NCBI GenBank assembly: GCA_040384645.1
Contig: JAZKIX010000146.1
Location: forward strand, 1 to 7,665
DNA length: 7,665 nucleotides
Direction of reading: 5' to 3'
DNA from: JAZKIX01 sp040384645
Lineage (GTDB): Bacteria > Pseudomonadota > Gammaproteobacteria > Burkholderiales > Burkholderiaceae_D
Below the pieces are notes generated by a model. The model ran no database searches and was not told the DNA's origin. It saw only the letters and a list, made by a program, of their open reading frames with translations. A program made the translations under genes and the position numbers. The stretch's first letter is position 1. Each line of letters starts with the position of its first letter. Of this stretch, positions 1 through 6,751 are shown piece after piece.

Positions 1-1
1 A

Positions 2-130
2 GGCGTACATCTCGCGCTGTATGACTTGGACGATTTACGGGGCGCGCTTAAGGCAAAATCGAGCAATCGCGGCGAACGTGCCAATATCGACGCTGTAAAA
101 ACCCTGATTGCTGAAAGCGAACAACAATGA
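2..130 (+). CDS. C-terminal fragment of an unidentified protein (5' end outside window)
   Basis: An open frame enters from the left edge (first full codon at position 2) and runs 42 codons to TGA at 128-130. The visible peptide begins GVHLALYDLDDLRGAL and ends IAESEQQ; it is charged, has no membrane segment and is probably an amphipathic helical tail. Its stop overlaps the next gene's ATG (127-129) in an ATGA arrangement, which implies co-transcription and translational coupling with the thioredoxin-like gene. I recall that in some related genomes the gene before this thioredoxin is mpl (murein tripeptide ligase), but the expected Mpl C-terminal motif cannot be confirmed here. I therefore give no name. 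Frame continuity and the coupled stop are seen; identity is unknown. Confidence 0.6.
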   Translation, partial: GVHLALYDLDDLRGALKAKSSNRGERANIDAVKTLIAESEQQ

Positions 131-648
131 AACGACAATCCATCATGATTGCGGTAGTTGCGATTATTTTTTTGACCTTGGGCGGATTTGTGGGTCTTAA
201 ACGGCTCGCGCCACAAAAGCCTGCCGATGCCGTAGTTGCCAAACTATTTACAGAAACCCTGCCCGATGCCAATGGCCAACCGCAAGCATTGGCGCAGTGG
301 CAAGGCAAACCCTTGCTGATTAATTTTTGGGCGACTTGGTGCGGGCCTTGCGTGAAGGAAATGCCGGAACTATCGGCTTTGCAAACCGAACTGGCGCCAA
401 AAGGTATTCAATTCATTGGCATCGGCATTGATTCCGCCAGCAGTATCCAGGAATTTTCCGCCAAACATAAAATTTCTTACCCTCTATATGTCGCCGGCAT
501 GAGTGGCACTGAATTGTCTAGCCGGCTTGGCAACCAAGCTGGCGGATTGCCTTTTACCGTGCTGATCAGTGCAGATGGGCAAATTCGCAAGACTTATTTA
601 GGCGCTTTGAAAATGACTGAATTACGTACCGATCTTGCAGCGATATAG
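127..648 (+). CDS. Membrane-anchored TlpA/ResA-type thiol-disulfide oxidoreductase
   Basis: A 173-residue protein of the TlpA/ResA thioredoxin family. Residues about 6-23 form one hydrophobic segment after a short basic N-terminus (MKRQ), so it is probably an uncleaved anchor with the catalytic domain in the periplasm. The thioredoxin fold covers about residues 38-173. The active site is WCGPC at 71-75, preceded by LLINFWAT, and the cis-proline is in GGLPFTV (Pro142). ISADGQI near 147-153 is the usual beta-hairpin. The family reduces disulfides in partner proteins, often apocytochrome c or other envelope proteins; the partner here cannot be told, as no cytochrome genes are nearby. The start overlaps the previous stop as ATGA, and no strong Shine-Dalgarno is seen, so translation is probably coupled. 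Length and motifs are intact. TlpA, ResA and generic DsbE-like labels are all compatible. Confidence 0.93.
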   Translation: MKRQSIMIAVVAIIFLTLGGFVGLKRLAPQKPADAVVAKLFTETLPDANGQPQALAQWQGKPLLINFWATWCGPCVKEMPELSALQTELAPKGIQFIGIGIDSASSIQEFSAKHKISYPLYVAGMSGTELSSRLGNQAGGLPFTVLISADGQIRKTYLGALKMTELRTDLAAI

Positions 649-661
649 CACTATAGCCTTT

Positions 662-709
662 TTGACAATTTTGTTTTTCTTGCCAATCCACGCCATTTAG
701 CGGCAAAAT
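662..709 (+). promoter_or_regulatory. Candidate sigma-70 promoter(s) upstream of aroQ
   Basis: The 94-bp gap between the thioredoxin gene and aroQ holds two promoter-like arrangements. A perfect -35 hexamer TTGACA lies at 662-667 but has no good -10 at 16-18 bp. TTGCCA at 680-685 is followed after 18 bp by CAAAAT (704-709), which matches four of six -10 consensus bases. Either could start aroQ transcription independently of the upstream gene. This is pattern matching only. Confidence 0.3.
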
Positions 710-742
710 GCGGCCATTGTCGTCAAACTGAGTTGCATTTTT

Positions 743-1180
743 ATGGCAAAAAACATACTTCTGCTAAATGGCCCTAACCTGAATTTGCTTGGTTCCCGGG
801 AACCCGGCATCTATGGCGACAGCACTTTGAGTGATATCGAAGTAGCCGCTCGCCTGCAGGCGCAGGCTGCTGGTGCCACTCTGGCCAGCTTCCAAAGTAA
901 TCATGAAGGCGCACTGATTGATCGCATCCATGCTGCCAAAACTGAAGGCATCGATGCCATCATCATCAATCCGGGTGGATTAACACACACTAGCGTAGCA
1001 CTGCGCGACGCTCTTAGCGGGGTCGCCATCCCATTTGTTGAAGTCCATATCTCCAATATTCATCAACGCGAAACATTTCGCCATCACTCTTACCTATCGG
1101 CCGTTGCGGTAGGGGTGATCTGCGGACTAGGAGTTGATGGCTACCGCGCTGCCCTCGATTTTACGTTAAACAAGCTTTAA
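743..1180 (+). CDS. aroQ: Type II 3-dehydroquinate dehydratase
   Basis: Catalyses the third step of the shikimate pathway, converting 3-dehydroquinate to 3-dehydroshikimate by trans (anti) elimination through an enolate; the family forms cytoplasmic dodecamers. At 145 residues it has the normal length. Visible signatures are LLLNGPNLNLLGSREPGIYG (residues 6-25), with lid-loop Arg19 and catalytic base Tyr24, NPGGLTHTS from Asn76, and VEVHISN (99-105) with catalytic His102. IHQREXFR follows, with substrate-binding Arg109 and Arg113. The sequence is complete and unremarkable. The Shine-Dalgarno region is weak (GTTGCATTTTT before ATG). It sits directly upstream of accBC, an order common in proteobacteria, but the 118-bp gap suggests accB also has its own promoter. 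Confidence 0.97.
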   Translation: MAKNILLLNGPNLNLLGSREPGIYGDSTLSDIEVAARLQAQAAGATLASFQSNHEGALIDRIHAAKTEGIDAIIINPGGLTHTSVALRDALSGVAIPFVEVHISNIHQRETFRHHSYLSAVAVGVICGLGVDGYRAALDFTLNKL

Positions 1181-1264
1181 TCTTCCCTTATCTGCAGGCA
1201 AATCACTTACAATTACGGCGATAAGCTTCCGTAGAATTGCCAATAGAGCAACGACATACGCAAC

Positions 1265-1290
1265 TATAATTCCAACAATAATTCCGAGGG
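1265..1290 (+). promoter_or_regulatory. Candidate accBC -10 element and accB Shine-Dalgarno
   Basis: In the 118-bp aroQ-accB gap a perfect TATAAT lies at 1265-1270, which would start RNA near 1277. No good -35 lies at 16-18 bp; the nearest, TTGCCA at 1237-1242, is 22 bp away, so an activator may be needed or the match may be chance. A strong ribosome-binding site, GAGGG at 1286-1290, lies 8 nt before the accB ATG and fixes that start. No stable hairpin stands out in this leader. Confidence 0.45.
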
Positions 1291-1298
1291 ATTTCCAC

Positions 1299-1751
1299 AT
1301 GGATTTACGTAAACTGAAAACTTTGATCGACTTGGTAGCAGAGTCGGACATTGCAGAATTGGAAGTTACAGAAGGCGAAGGCAAAGTTCGCATCGTCAAA
1401 TCAAGTGCCTTGCCACAAAATCAAGTTGTAATGATGCATCAACAAGCGCCGCAACAGCAATACATGCCGGCGGCACCAGCCGCACAAGCCGCTGCAGCCC
1501 CGATCGAAGTGCCAAGCGGCCACATCGTCAAATCCCCCATGGTTGGTACTTTTTACCGCTCCTCTGCACCAGGCAACCCGCCTTTTGTCGAAATCGGCGC
1601 CAATATCAAACTCGGCGACACCCTTTGCTTGATCGAAGCTATGAAGTTACTTAATGAAATCGATGCCGATGCGTCAGGCGTAGTCAAACAAATTTTGGTC
1701 GAGAATGGCCAGCCGGTCGAATTCGGTCAGCCTCTGTTTGTGATTGGCTGA
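1299..1751 (+). CDS. accB: Biotin carboxyl carrier protein of acetyl-CoA carboxylase
   Basis: BCCP carries the carboxybiotin group between biotin carboxylase (AccC) and the carboxyltransferase (AccAD) in the first committed step of fatty acid synthesis. The 150-residue length is typical. Order: an N-terminal helical segment with MDLRKLKTLIDLVAESDIAE (1-20), which in the family contributes to AccC binding; a flexible Gln/Ala/Pro linker at about 40-70; and a C-terminal biotinyl-lipoyl domain from about 73. Biotin attaches to Lys116 in EAMKLLNEI, a variant of the usual EAMKMMNEI. TFYRSSAPGNPPFVEIG (84-100) covers the 'thumb' region that marks acetyl-CoA carboxylase BCCPs. The ATG is supported by GAGGG 8 nt upstream. 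It is followed by accC after an unusually structured 96-bp gap. Confidence 0.97.
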   Translation: MDLRKLKTLIDLVAESDIAELEVTEGEGKVRIVKSSALPQNQVVMMHQQAPQQQYMPAAPAAQAAAAPIEVPSGHIVKSPMVGTFYRSSAPGNPPFVEIGANIKLGDTLCLIEAMKLLNEIDADASGVVKQILVENGQPVEFGQPLFVIG

Positions 1752-1780
1752 CAGGCGGGTTCATTTTGTCTGCAATCTCT

Positions 1781-1812
1781 ATTCAATACGCAAGAATGAA
1801 AGCGTATTGAAT
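1781..1812 (+). repeat. Perfect inverted repeat (hairpin) between accB and accC
   Basis: ATTCAATACGC (1781-1791) and GCGTATTGAAT (1802-1812) are perfect 11-bp inverted repeats around a 10-nt loop (AAGAATGAAA). The hairpin begins 29 bp after the accB stop and ends 35 bp before the accC start. No T-run follows, so it is not a standard intrinsic terminator. The right arm overlaps the first copy of a 9-bp direct repeat, TGAATCCAG (1808-1816 and 1821-1829). Possible roles are an mRNA processing or stability element, a translational control structure for accC, or a dyad protein-binding site. Confidence 0.7.
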
Positions 1813-1847
1813 CCAGCTTCTGAATCCAGATTACTGTTCACAAAAAT

Positions 1848-3197
1848 ATGTTTGAAAAAATTCTCATTGCCAATCGCGGTGAAATCGCTCTTCGTATCCA
1901 GCGCGCTTGTCGCGAAATGGGTATCAAAACGGTAGTGGTTCATTCCGAAGCGGACCGTGACGCAAAGTACGTAAAACTGGCCGATGAATCTGTTTGCATA
2001 GGCCCAGCGGCTTCGGCTTTAAGTTATTTAAATATGCCTGCGATCATCAGCGCGGCAGAAGTCACCGATGCTGAAGCAATCCATCCAGGTTATGGTTTTT
2101 TGTCAGAAAACGCCGATTTTGCTGAGCGTGTTGAAAAATCCGGTTTTGTCTTTATTGGGCCGCGTTCCGATTCGATTCGCCTGATGGGCGACAAGGTTTC
2201 GGCAAAACAAACCATGATCAAAGCCGGCGTGCCTTGCGTGCCCGGCTCCGAAGGTGCGTTACCGGAAGACCCGAAACTGATTGTCCAGATTGCTCGCAAA
2301 ATCGGTTATCCCGTCATTATCAAAGCAGCCGGTGGTGGTGGCGGTCGTGGCATGCGTGTAGTGCATACCGAAGCGGCCTTGATTAACGCCGTCGCAATGA
2401 CCAAAACAGAAGCCGGTGCAGCGTTCGGCAATCCTGAAGTCTATATGGAGAAATATTTGGAGAACCCACGTCATGTGGAAATCCAGATACTGGCTGACGA
2501 ATTCAAAAATGCAGTATGGTTGGGTGAACGCGATTGTTCGATGCAAAGACGGCATCAAAAGGTCATCGAAGAAGCGCCAGCGCCAGGCATTCCACGCAAA
2601 ATCATTGAAAAAATCGGCGATCGTTGCGCCGAAGCCTGCCGCAAGATTGGTTATCGCGGCGCCGGCACCTTCGAATTTTTGTACGAAAATGGCGAATTTT
2701 ATTTCATCGAAATGAATACGCGGGTTCAGGTGGAACACCCTGTTACCGAAATGATTACCGGCATCGATATCGTGCAAGAACAGATTCGGATTGCTGCGGG
2801 TGAAAAGCTGCGTTTCCGCCAACGAGAAATCACCCTCACCGGACATGCTGTGGAATGCCGGATCAACGCGGAAGATCCATTCAAATTTACTCCATCGCCT
2901 GGAAAAATCGTGTCGTGGCATGCGCCCGGCGGCCCCGGCATTCGGGTCGATTCGCACGCCTACGCAGGCTACTATGTCCCGCCACATTACGATTCGATGG
3001 TTGGCAAGGTAATCGCTTACGGCGCCACCCGCGAGCAAGCGATCAAACGGATGCAAATTGCCTTGTCTGAAATGGTAGTCGAAGGCATTCTCACCAATAT
3101 CCCTTTGCACCGCGAATTGATGATCGATGCCCGCTTCCTTGAAGGCGGCACGAACATTCACTATCTTGAGCAAAAGCTGGCAGATCGGCCCGCATAA
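1848..3197 (+). CDS. accC: Biotin carboxylase subunit of acetyl-CoA carboxylase
   Basis: ATP-dependent carboxylation of biotin on AccB using bicarbonate. At 449 residues it matches the canonical enzyme, and numbering of key residues coincides with E. coli AccC. The N-terminal biotin carboxylase domain opens MFEKILIANRGEIALRI. The ATP-grasp domain carries Lys116, Lys159, the glycine-rich loop GGGGGRGM (162-169), His209, Lys238, and metal ligands Glu276 and Glu288 with Asn290. Catalytic-site residues Arg292, Gln294, Val295 and Glu296 lie in MNTRVQVEHPVTE, and Arg338 is in VECRINAED. All catalytic residues are present. The ATG is fixed by homology, yet the preceding bases (TTCACAAAAAT) contain no Shine-Dalgarno match. 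Translation may rely on an A/U-rich leader or on the upstream hairpin region. Its neighbours fit one accBC transcription unit. Confidence 0.98.
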   Translation: MFEKILIANRGEIALRIQRACREMGIKTVVVHSEADRDAKYVKLADESVCIGPAASALSYLNMPAIISAAEVTDAEAIHPGYGFLSENADFAERVEKSGFVFIGPRSDSIRLMGDKVSAKQTMIKAGVPCVPGSEGALPEDPKLIVQIARKIGYPVIIKAAGGGGGRGMRVVHTEAALINAVAMTKTEAGAAFGNPEVYMEKYLENPRHVEIQILADEFKNAVWLGERDCSMQRRHQKVIEEAPAPGIPRKIIEKIGDRCAEACRKIGYRGAGTFEFLYENGEFYFIEMNTRVQVEHPVTEMITGIDIVQEQIRIAAGEKLRFRQREITLTGHAVECRINAEDPFKFTPSPGKIVSWHAPGGPGIRVDSHAYAGYYVPPHYDSMVGKVIAYGATREQAIKRMQIALSEMVVEGILTNIPLHRELMIDARFLEGGTNIHYLEQKLADRPA

Positions 3198-3257
3198 ACT
3201 ATTGAAGTAAGATCGATGCTACGCGGCGTCTCCAGGAGTTTCCATTAAGGTAGATTT

Positions 3258-4172
3258 ATGAGTTGGGCTGAAATTATCATTGAAGTTGTGCGTGAATACG
3301 CCGAACCTTTATCCGACGCCTTAATGGATGCAGGCGCCTTATCGGTGTCAGTGGAAGATGCGGATGAAGGGACCGAGGCTGAAAATCCTTTATTCGGCGA
3401 GCCCGGCATGGAGCCTGACGAGGCCGCGTGGGAACACAGTCGAGTAGTCGCTTTGGTCGCGCTCGACATCGATCCTGCGGCAATTGTCGCCGCAGCCAGC
3501 CAAGCCGCTGGTTTGAACCTGATACCGCCCTATTCATTACGCCAGGTTGCTGATCAAGATTGGGTGCGCCTGACGCAATCCCAATTTGACCCGATCCATA
3601 TCGGCAAAAATATTTGGGTTGTTCCGAGTTGGCACGAGGCGCCCGATCCTAATGCAGTGGTACTGGAACTCGATCCCGGCCTTGCCTTTGGCACCGGCAG
3701 CCATCCGACCACCCGACTTTGCATGGAGTGGCTGGAACAGCATACGAGCGCTGGCTTGTCGGTACTTGATTACGGCTGCGGTTCGGGCATTTTGGCGATG
3801 GTCGCCAATAAAATGGGCGCCACCGATGTCGTCGGTGTTGATATCGATCCCCAAGCGATTGAGTCTGCCAATCAAAATTCGACACGCAATCACTGCGCCA
3901 TTTCTTATTTTCTACCCGATGCTTTCGCGCAGGCGTTTGGTAGCCGACGGTTCGATATTGTGGCGGCAAATATTTTATCCAGTCCTTTAAAGTTAATGGC
4001 CCCAATGTTGAGTGGGCGTGTCGCCGCAGGCGGTGCGCTGGTGTTATCCGGCGTCTTGGCTCGTCAGGCCGATGAGGTCGCGGCAGCATATGCACCCTTC
4101 ATTAAATTGACGGTTTGGGCCGAATATGATGGCTGGGTCGCTCTGGCTGGCTGCACCACGGGTACACACTAA
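3258..4172 (+). CDS. prmA: Ribosomal protein L11 methyltransferase
   Basis: Uses S-adenosylmethionine to methylate ribosomal protein L11, trimethylating Lys/N-terminal amino groups in characterised homologues. The 304 residues split into an N-terminal substrate-recognition domain (MSWAEIIIEV onward, to about 110) and a C-terminal class I methyltransferase domain. Signatures are LDPGLAFGTGSHPTT (138-152), SAM motif I LDYGCGSGILAM (170-181), the acidic motif VGVDIDPQAI (192-201), and VAANIL (235-240), which corresponds to the catalytic/target-binding motif. The ATG has AAGG (3247-3250) 7 nt upstream; a second AGGAG at 3234-3238 is too distant to serve this start. It follows accC by 60 bp and is followed by the zinc-ribbon gene after only 5 bp, so these probably form one transcript. 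The gene is intact. Confidence 0.97.
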   Translation: MSWAEIIIEVVREYAEPLSDALMDAGALSVSVEDADEGTEAENPLFGEPGMEPDEAAWEHSRVVALVALDIDPAAIVAAASQAAGLNLIPPYSLRQVADQDWVRLTQSQFDPIHIGKNIWVVPSWHEAPDPNAVVLELDPGLAFGTGSHPTTRLCMEWLEQHTSAGLSVLDYGCGSGILAMVANKMGATDVVGVDIDPQAIESANQNSTRNHCAISYFLPDAFAQAFGSRRFDIVAANILSSPLKLMAPMLSGRVAAGGALVLSGVLARQADEVAAAYAPFIKLTVWAEYDGWVALAGCTTGTH

Positions 4173-4177
4173 GCGCC

Positions 4178-5362
4178 ATGGCGCTCGCTACTCAATGTCC
4201 GCATTGCCACACGACTTTTCGTGTAGCACATGACCAGTTAAAACTGCGCTCTGGCAGCGTCCGTTGCGGCGCGTGCCAGCAAGTCTTTAATGGCATTGAA
4301 CATCTGCTGCGCCCCGATAGCGCAACGGCAATGCCAGCAACCTCTGCGGCAGCGGCGCCAAAGTCCGCCACATTGACACCTAGAGCCACTACTGTGGAAA
4401 TGGTAGTTAAGCCAGCCCCGGTAATAGACCCAAGTCCCCAAAAAACCGCTTCTCCAGATGGTACTTCGTTGCTTGCGCCGATTCATACCTCAACAGAACT
4501 AGCGAGTTCATCGTCGCCTATACCGCCTGTTGCAAAGGCCGCGCCGGCCATCGACAGCGCAAAGAAAGTCGAGGAAGATCCGCTACAGCGGATGACCTTG
4601 GTAGATTTTTCGGAGGTGGACGACGATGAAGAAATCGATGACATTGAGGTAACGCAAGAAGAATCGAATGTTGTTGATTCGATTTCCGTTATCGCAACCG
4701 CGCCAGAAGCAACACTCAAAACAGAGCCCATCACTGCGCCGATCAGTTCAGCTATTCATCCAAGTGAAACCAAACATGCGGCAACACCAGAAAGTCATCC
4801 ACAGTTCGATCAAACAATTGAATCAAACACGGAAGAGCCTGCGTTCGTAATCCAGGGACGGCGCCAGCAGCGCAGCAGGCGTGTACTTCGTGCGCTTGTC
4901 AGGATTGCGTGCTTTATGCTAACTGCGGGATTTTTATTGCAAGGGACGTATTATTTTCGCGACCTGATTTCCGCATGGTATCCACAATCCACTAATACAC
5001 TGGTTCAAGCATGCTCTGTGATTGGGTGTGAGATTAAATTGCCTGCGCAAATTGAAAAGATTTCAATTGAATCGAGCGATTTGCAAAATATTGGTGGGGC
5101 CGATAAAAATACTTTTGAATTAACACTGCTGCTACGCAATCAAAGCCACATCGTTCAGCAATGGCCATTTATTGAATTGACTTTGAATGATTCAAACGAA
5201 AAAGCGATTTTGCGCCGGAGCTTTCGACCCGAGGATTTCTCACTTTCCACTCAAGATTTGGAAAAAGGCATTGCGGCGAACTCTGAACAAGCAATGAAAC
5301 TGAGTTTTGAATTGCCAGAAATAAAAGCCTCTGGATTTCGAGTTCACTCTTATTTCCCATAA
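4178..5362 (+). CDS. Zinc-ribbon (MJ0042-type) single-pass membrane protein with C-terminal DUF3426
   Basis: A 394-residue protein of unknown function. Residues 1-40 form a zinc ribbon of the MJ0042 type with paired cysteines Cys7-X2-Cys10 and Cys30-X2-Cys33 (CPHC and CGAC). Residues about 45-225 are a low-complexity Ala/Pro/Ser/Thr linker, with an acidic patch near 144-163 (FSEVDDDEEIDDIE). A basic stretch, GRRQQRSRRVLR (227-238), precedes one transmembrane helix at about 238-257. By the positive-inside rule this puts the zinc ribbon in the cytoplasm and the C-terminal DUF3426 domain (about 258-394) in the periplasm. That domain has two cysteines in ACSVIGCEIKLP (Cys279, Cys284), which could form a disulfide. 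It starts 5 bp after prmA, so co-expression and possibly coupling are likely. Topology is inferred; the function is not known to me. Confidence 0.9.
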   Translation: MALATQCPHCHTTFRVAHDQLKLRSGSVRCGACQQVFNGIEHLLRPDSATAMPATSAAAAPKSATLTPRATTVEMVVKPAPVIDPSPQKTASPDGTSLLAPIHTSTELASSSSPIPPVAKAAPAIDSAKKVEEDPLQRMTLVDFSEVDDDEEIDDIEVTQEESNVVDSISVIATAPEATLKTEPITAPISSAIHPSETKHAATPESHPQFDQTIESNTEEPAFVIQGRRQQRSRRVLRALVRIACFMLTAGFLLQGTYYFRDLISAWYPQSTNTLVQACSVIGCEIKLPAQIEKISIESSDLQNIGGADKNTFELTLLLRNQSHIVQQWPFIELTLNDSNEKAILRRSFRPEDFSLSTQDLEKGIAANSEQAMKLSFELPEIKASGFRVHSYFP

Positions 5363-5379
5363 AATCCTGAATCAATTAA

Positions 5380-5402
5380 TGTTGAATTGACCATTTTCAA
5401 CA
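5380..5402 (+). repeat. AT-rich inverted repeat between the DUF3426 gene and the PfkB gene
   Basis: TGTTGAA (5380-5386) pairs with TTCAACA (5396-5402) around a 9-nt loop in the 75-bp gap. A run of six T lies about 10 nt further on (near 5414-5419). The stem is short and AT-rich and the T-run is detached, so it is at best a weak terminator; it could also be an operator-like dyad. The TTGACC at 5387-5392 inside the loop resembles a -35 box, but I see no matching -10. There is no clear Shine-Dalgarno before the PfkB ATG. Confidence 0.3.
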
Positions 5403-5437
5403 ATGCCGATTCCTTTTTTCAATTAAGTTATTAATTT

Positions 5438-6370
5438 ATGACATCTCTAATTTGCGGCTCATTGGCGTTTGATACCATCATGCAATTTAAGGATCGTTTC
5501 TCCGAAGCCATCCTGCCAGACCAATTACATAAGGTCAATGTGTGTTTTCTGGTGCCTGAGTTACGCAGGGAGTTTGGCGGCTGTGCTGGCAATATTGCCT
5601 ACAATTTAAAGTTGCTGGGAGGCGATCCTTTAATCATGGCTGCGCTGGGACAAGATGGTGAGCCCTATCTTAAGCGACTTGAACAACTCGACATCCCGAC
5701 TCGCGCTATCAAGACGATCGATTCATCGTATACGGCACAGGCATTTATTACTACCGATGCGGACAGCAATCAGATCACAGCATTTCATCCTGGTGCAATG
5801 GCGCTTTCGCACATTAATAAAATTGCAGATGCAGGACCAATCAAACTGGCCATCGTTGCCCCAGATGGTCGTGACGGTATGTTGCAACATGCCAAAGATT
5901 GTGCGGAATTGAAAATACCTTTCATTTTCGATCCAGGACAAGGCTTGCCAATGTTCAATGGCGAAGAACTGAAAGAATTCATTGAATTGGCAAGCTATGT
6001 GGCTGTCAATGATTATGAGGCGGAATTATTGACTGAACGTACTGGCATGTCACTACCAGCAATCGCGCAACGTTTGTTGGCATTGATCGTAACGAAGGGC
6101 GAGTTGGGTGCGCAGATTTATACAAACAGCCAATGTATTGATATACCTTGCGTCAAAGCGGACAAGATCGTTGACCCTACCGGTTGTGGCGATGCATTCC
6201 GGGCTGGGGTGTTATTTGGCTTAAGCAAAGGTCTGGATTGGGCTACTACCGGGCGCCTGGCGAGCTTAATGGGCGCGATTAAAATTTCCCATCAAGGCGG
6301 GCAAAATCATACCGTCAGCTTGGAACAGATACGCGAGCGCTTTTTCCAGGCATTTGATTATCAGTTTTAA
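5438..6370 (+). CDS. PfkB-family kinase, probable nucleoside/adenosine kinase
   Basis: A 310-residue ribokinase/PfkB-fold kinase, cytoplasmic, transferring phosphate from ATP to a sugar or nucleoside hydroxyl. It opens LICGSLAFDTIMQF, with Asp12 in the usual substrate-binding position. PfkB motif 1 is GGCAGNIAYNLKLLGG (47-62), and motif 2 is DPTGCGDAFRAG (246-257) with the anion-hole glycines and catalytic base Asp252. VAVNDYEAELL (188-198) is the N-X2-E-like magnesium region, and IVTKGELG (217-224) is the nucleotide-binding strand. From memory, the N-terminus, AFHPGAM and FDPGQGLP segments strongly resemble Burkholderia broad-specificity nucleoside kinase, so nucleoside salvage is favoured over sugar phosphorylation. 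It sits 75 bp after the DUF3426 gene and converges on yggU. Substrate is inferred; the family is certain. Confidence 0.93.
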   Translation: MTSLICGSLAFDTIMQFKDRFSEAILPDQLHKVNVCFLVPELRREFGGCAGNIAYNLKLLGGDPLIMAALGQDGEPYLKRLEQLDIPTRAIKTIDSSYTAQAFITTDADSNQITAFHPGAMALSHINKIADAGPIKLAIVAPDGRDGMLQHAKDCAELKIPFIFDPGQGLPMFNGEELKEFIELASYVAVNDYEAELLTERTGMSLPAIAQRLLALIVTKGELGAQIYTNSQCIDIPCVKADKIVDPTGCGDAFRAGVLFGLSKGLDWATTGRLASLMGAIKISHQGGQNHTVSLEQIRERFFQAFDYQF

Positions 6371-6406
6371 GTTTTGATTATTTTCCGACTTGTATTAAAG
6401 AATAGT

Positions 6407-6443
6407 CCAGTGACCTGTAAATGGATGCAATTCATGTCACTGG
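6407..6443. repeat. Inverted repeat between converging genes (possible weak bidirectional terminator)
   Basis: CCAGTGAC (6407-6414) and GTCACTGG (6436-6443) form perfect 8-bp arms around a 21-nt loop, placed where the PfkB gene and yggU converge. The right arm overlaps the yggU stop codon (6437-6439 on the minus strand). A U-tract is absent on the plus side and poor on the minus side (ACTATTCTTT), so terminator function is uncertain. Confidence 0.4.
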
Positions 6444-6751
6444 CAGAAAAAGCTCAATAGTTTCCCATTTATCTTTTCAAGAGTCAGATGGGCGTCTCTG
6501 ACTTCTAGTAGTTTCCATTTATTGGTATGCCCTTGTGTAATACAAATTGCGCTTTGAGATACGTCGAGGCTTGTCGCCATGAAACGTAGTAATGCATCAT
6601 TCGCCTTGCCCTCTACAGCAGGCGCCCGCAAGCGAATTTTTAATGCATCGTCCATAACACCAATAATCTGATTTTGCTTTCCATTTGGCACGATATGCAC
6701 GGCCATTCGAAAAACACCTCCCGATAGGTCCGAACACCAACTTCGGGTCAT
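6437..6751 (-). CDS. yggU: DUF167 / YggU-family small protein
   Basis: A 104-residue member of the DUF167 (YggU) family, a small alpha/beta fold of unknown function present across bacteria and eukaryotes. The hallmark is LKIRLRAPAVEGKANDALLRFMA at about 37-59 (longer than shown motifs; key residues are the APxxEGKAN core). Upstream are VHIVPNGKQNQIIGV (18-32) and downstream ITQGHTNKWK (71-80), where the family usually has G-x-x-S-R-x-K. The ATG at 6751 is favoured over the internal Met16 because Trp5 and the preceding residues match the usual N-terminus. Its ATG overlaps the yggT stop as ATGA, so translation is probably coupled to yggT, the standard partner of this family. The Asn-Lys-Trp-Lys version of the last motif is a mild divergence. 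Confidence 0.92.
   Translation of the reverse strand: MTRSWCSDLSGGVFRMAVHIVPNGKQNQIIGVMDDALKIRLRAPAVEGKANDALLRFMATSLDVSQSAICITQGHTNKWKLLEVRDAHLTLEKINGKLLSFFCQ

Noticed and set aside
2..130. Resemblance of the partial upstream peptide (LYDLDDL...) to glutamyl-tRNA reductase
   Set aside because: In that enzyme roughly a hundred residues of dimerisation domain follow such a segment, whereas here the stop comes about 35 residues later; hemA also usually precedes prfA, not a thioredoxin gene.
644..667. TATAG/CTATA dyad followed by TTTTT after the thioredoxin gene as a terminator
   Set aside because: The stem is only five AT-rich pairs with a two-base loop, too weak and too tight to act as an intrinsic terminator.
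1744..1935. A 63-codon frame spanning the accB-accC gap
   Set aside because: It overlaps the end of accB and the start of accC in another frame, has no ribosome-binding site, and contains the inverted repeat; it looks like chance.
2259..3173. A 304-codon open frame on the minus strand opposite accC
   Set aside because: It lies wholly within accC, whose catalytic residues are all intact; the peptide shows no recognisable domain and is best explained by the codon bias of the plus-strand gene.
3537..4095. Antisense frames of 118 and 148 codons opposite prmA
   Set aside because: They overlap each other and the conserved methyltransferase motifs of prmA and show no domain features.
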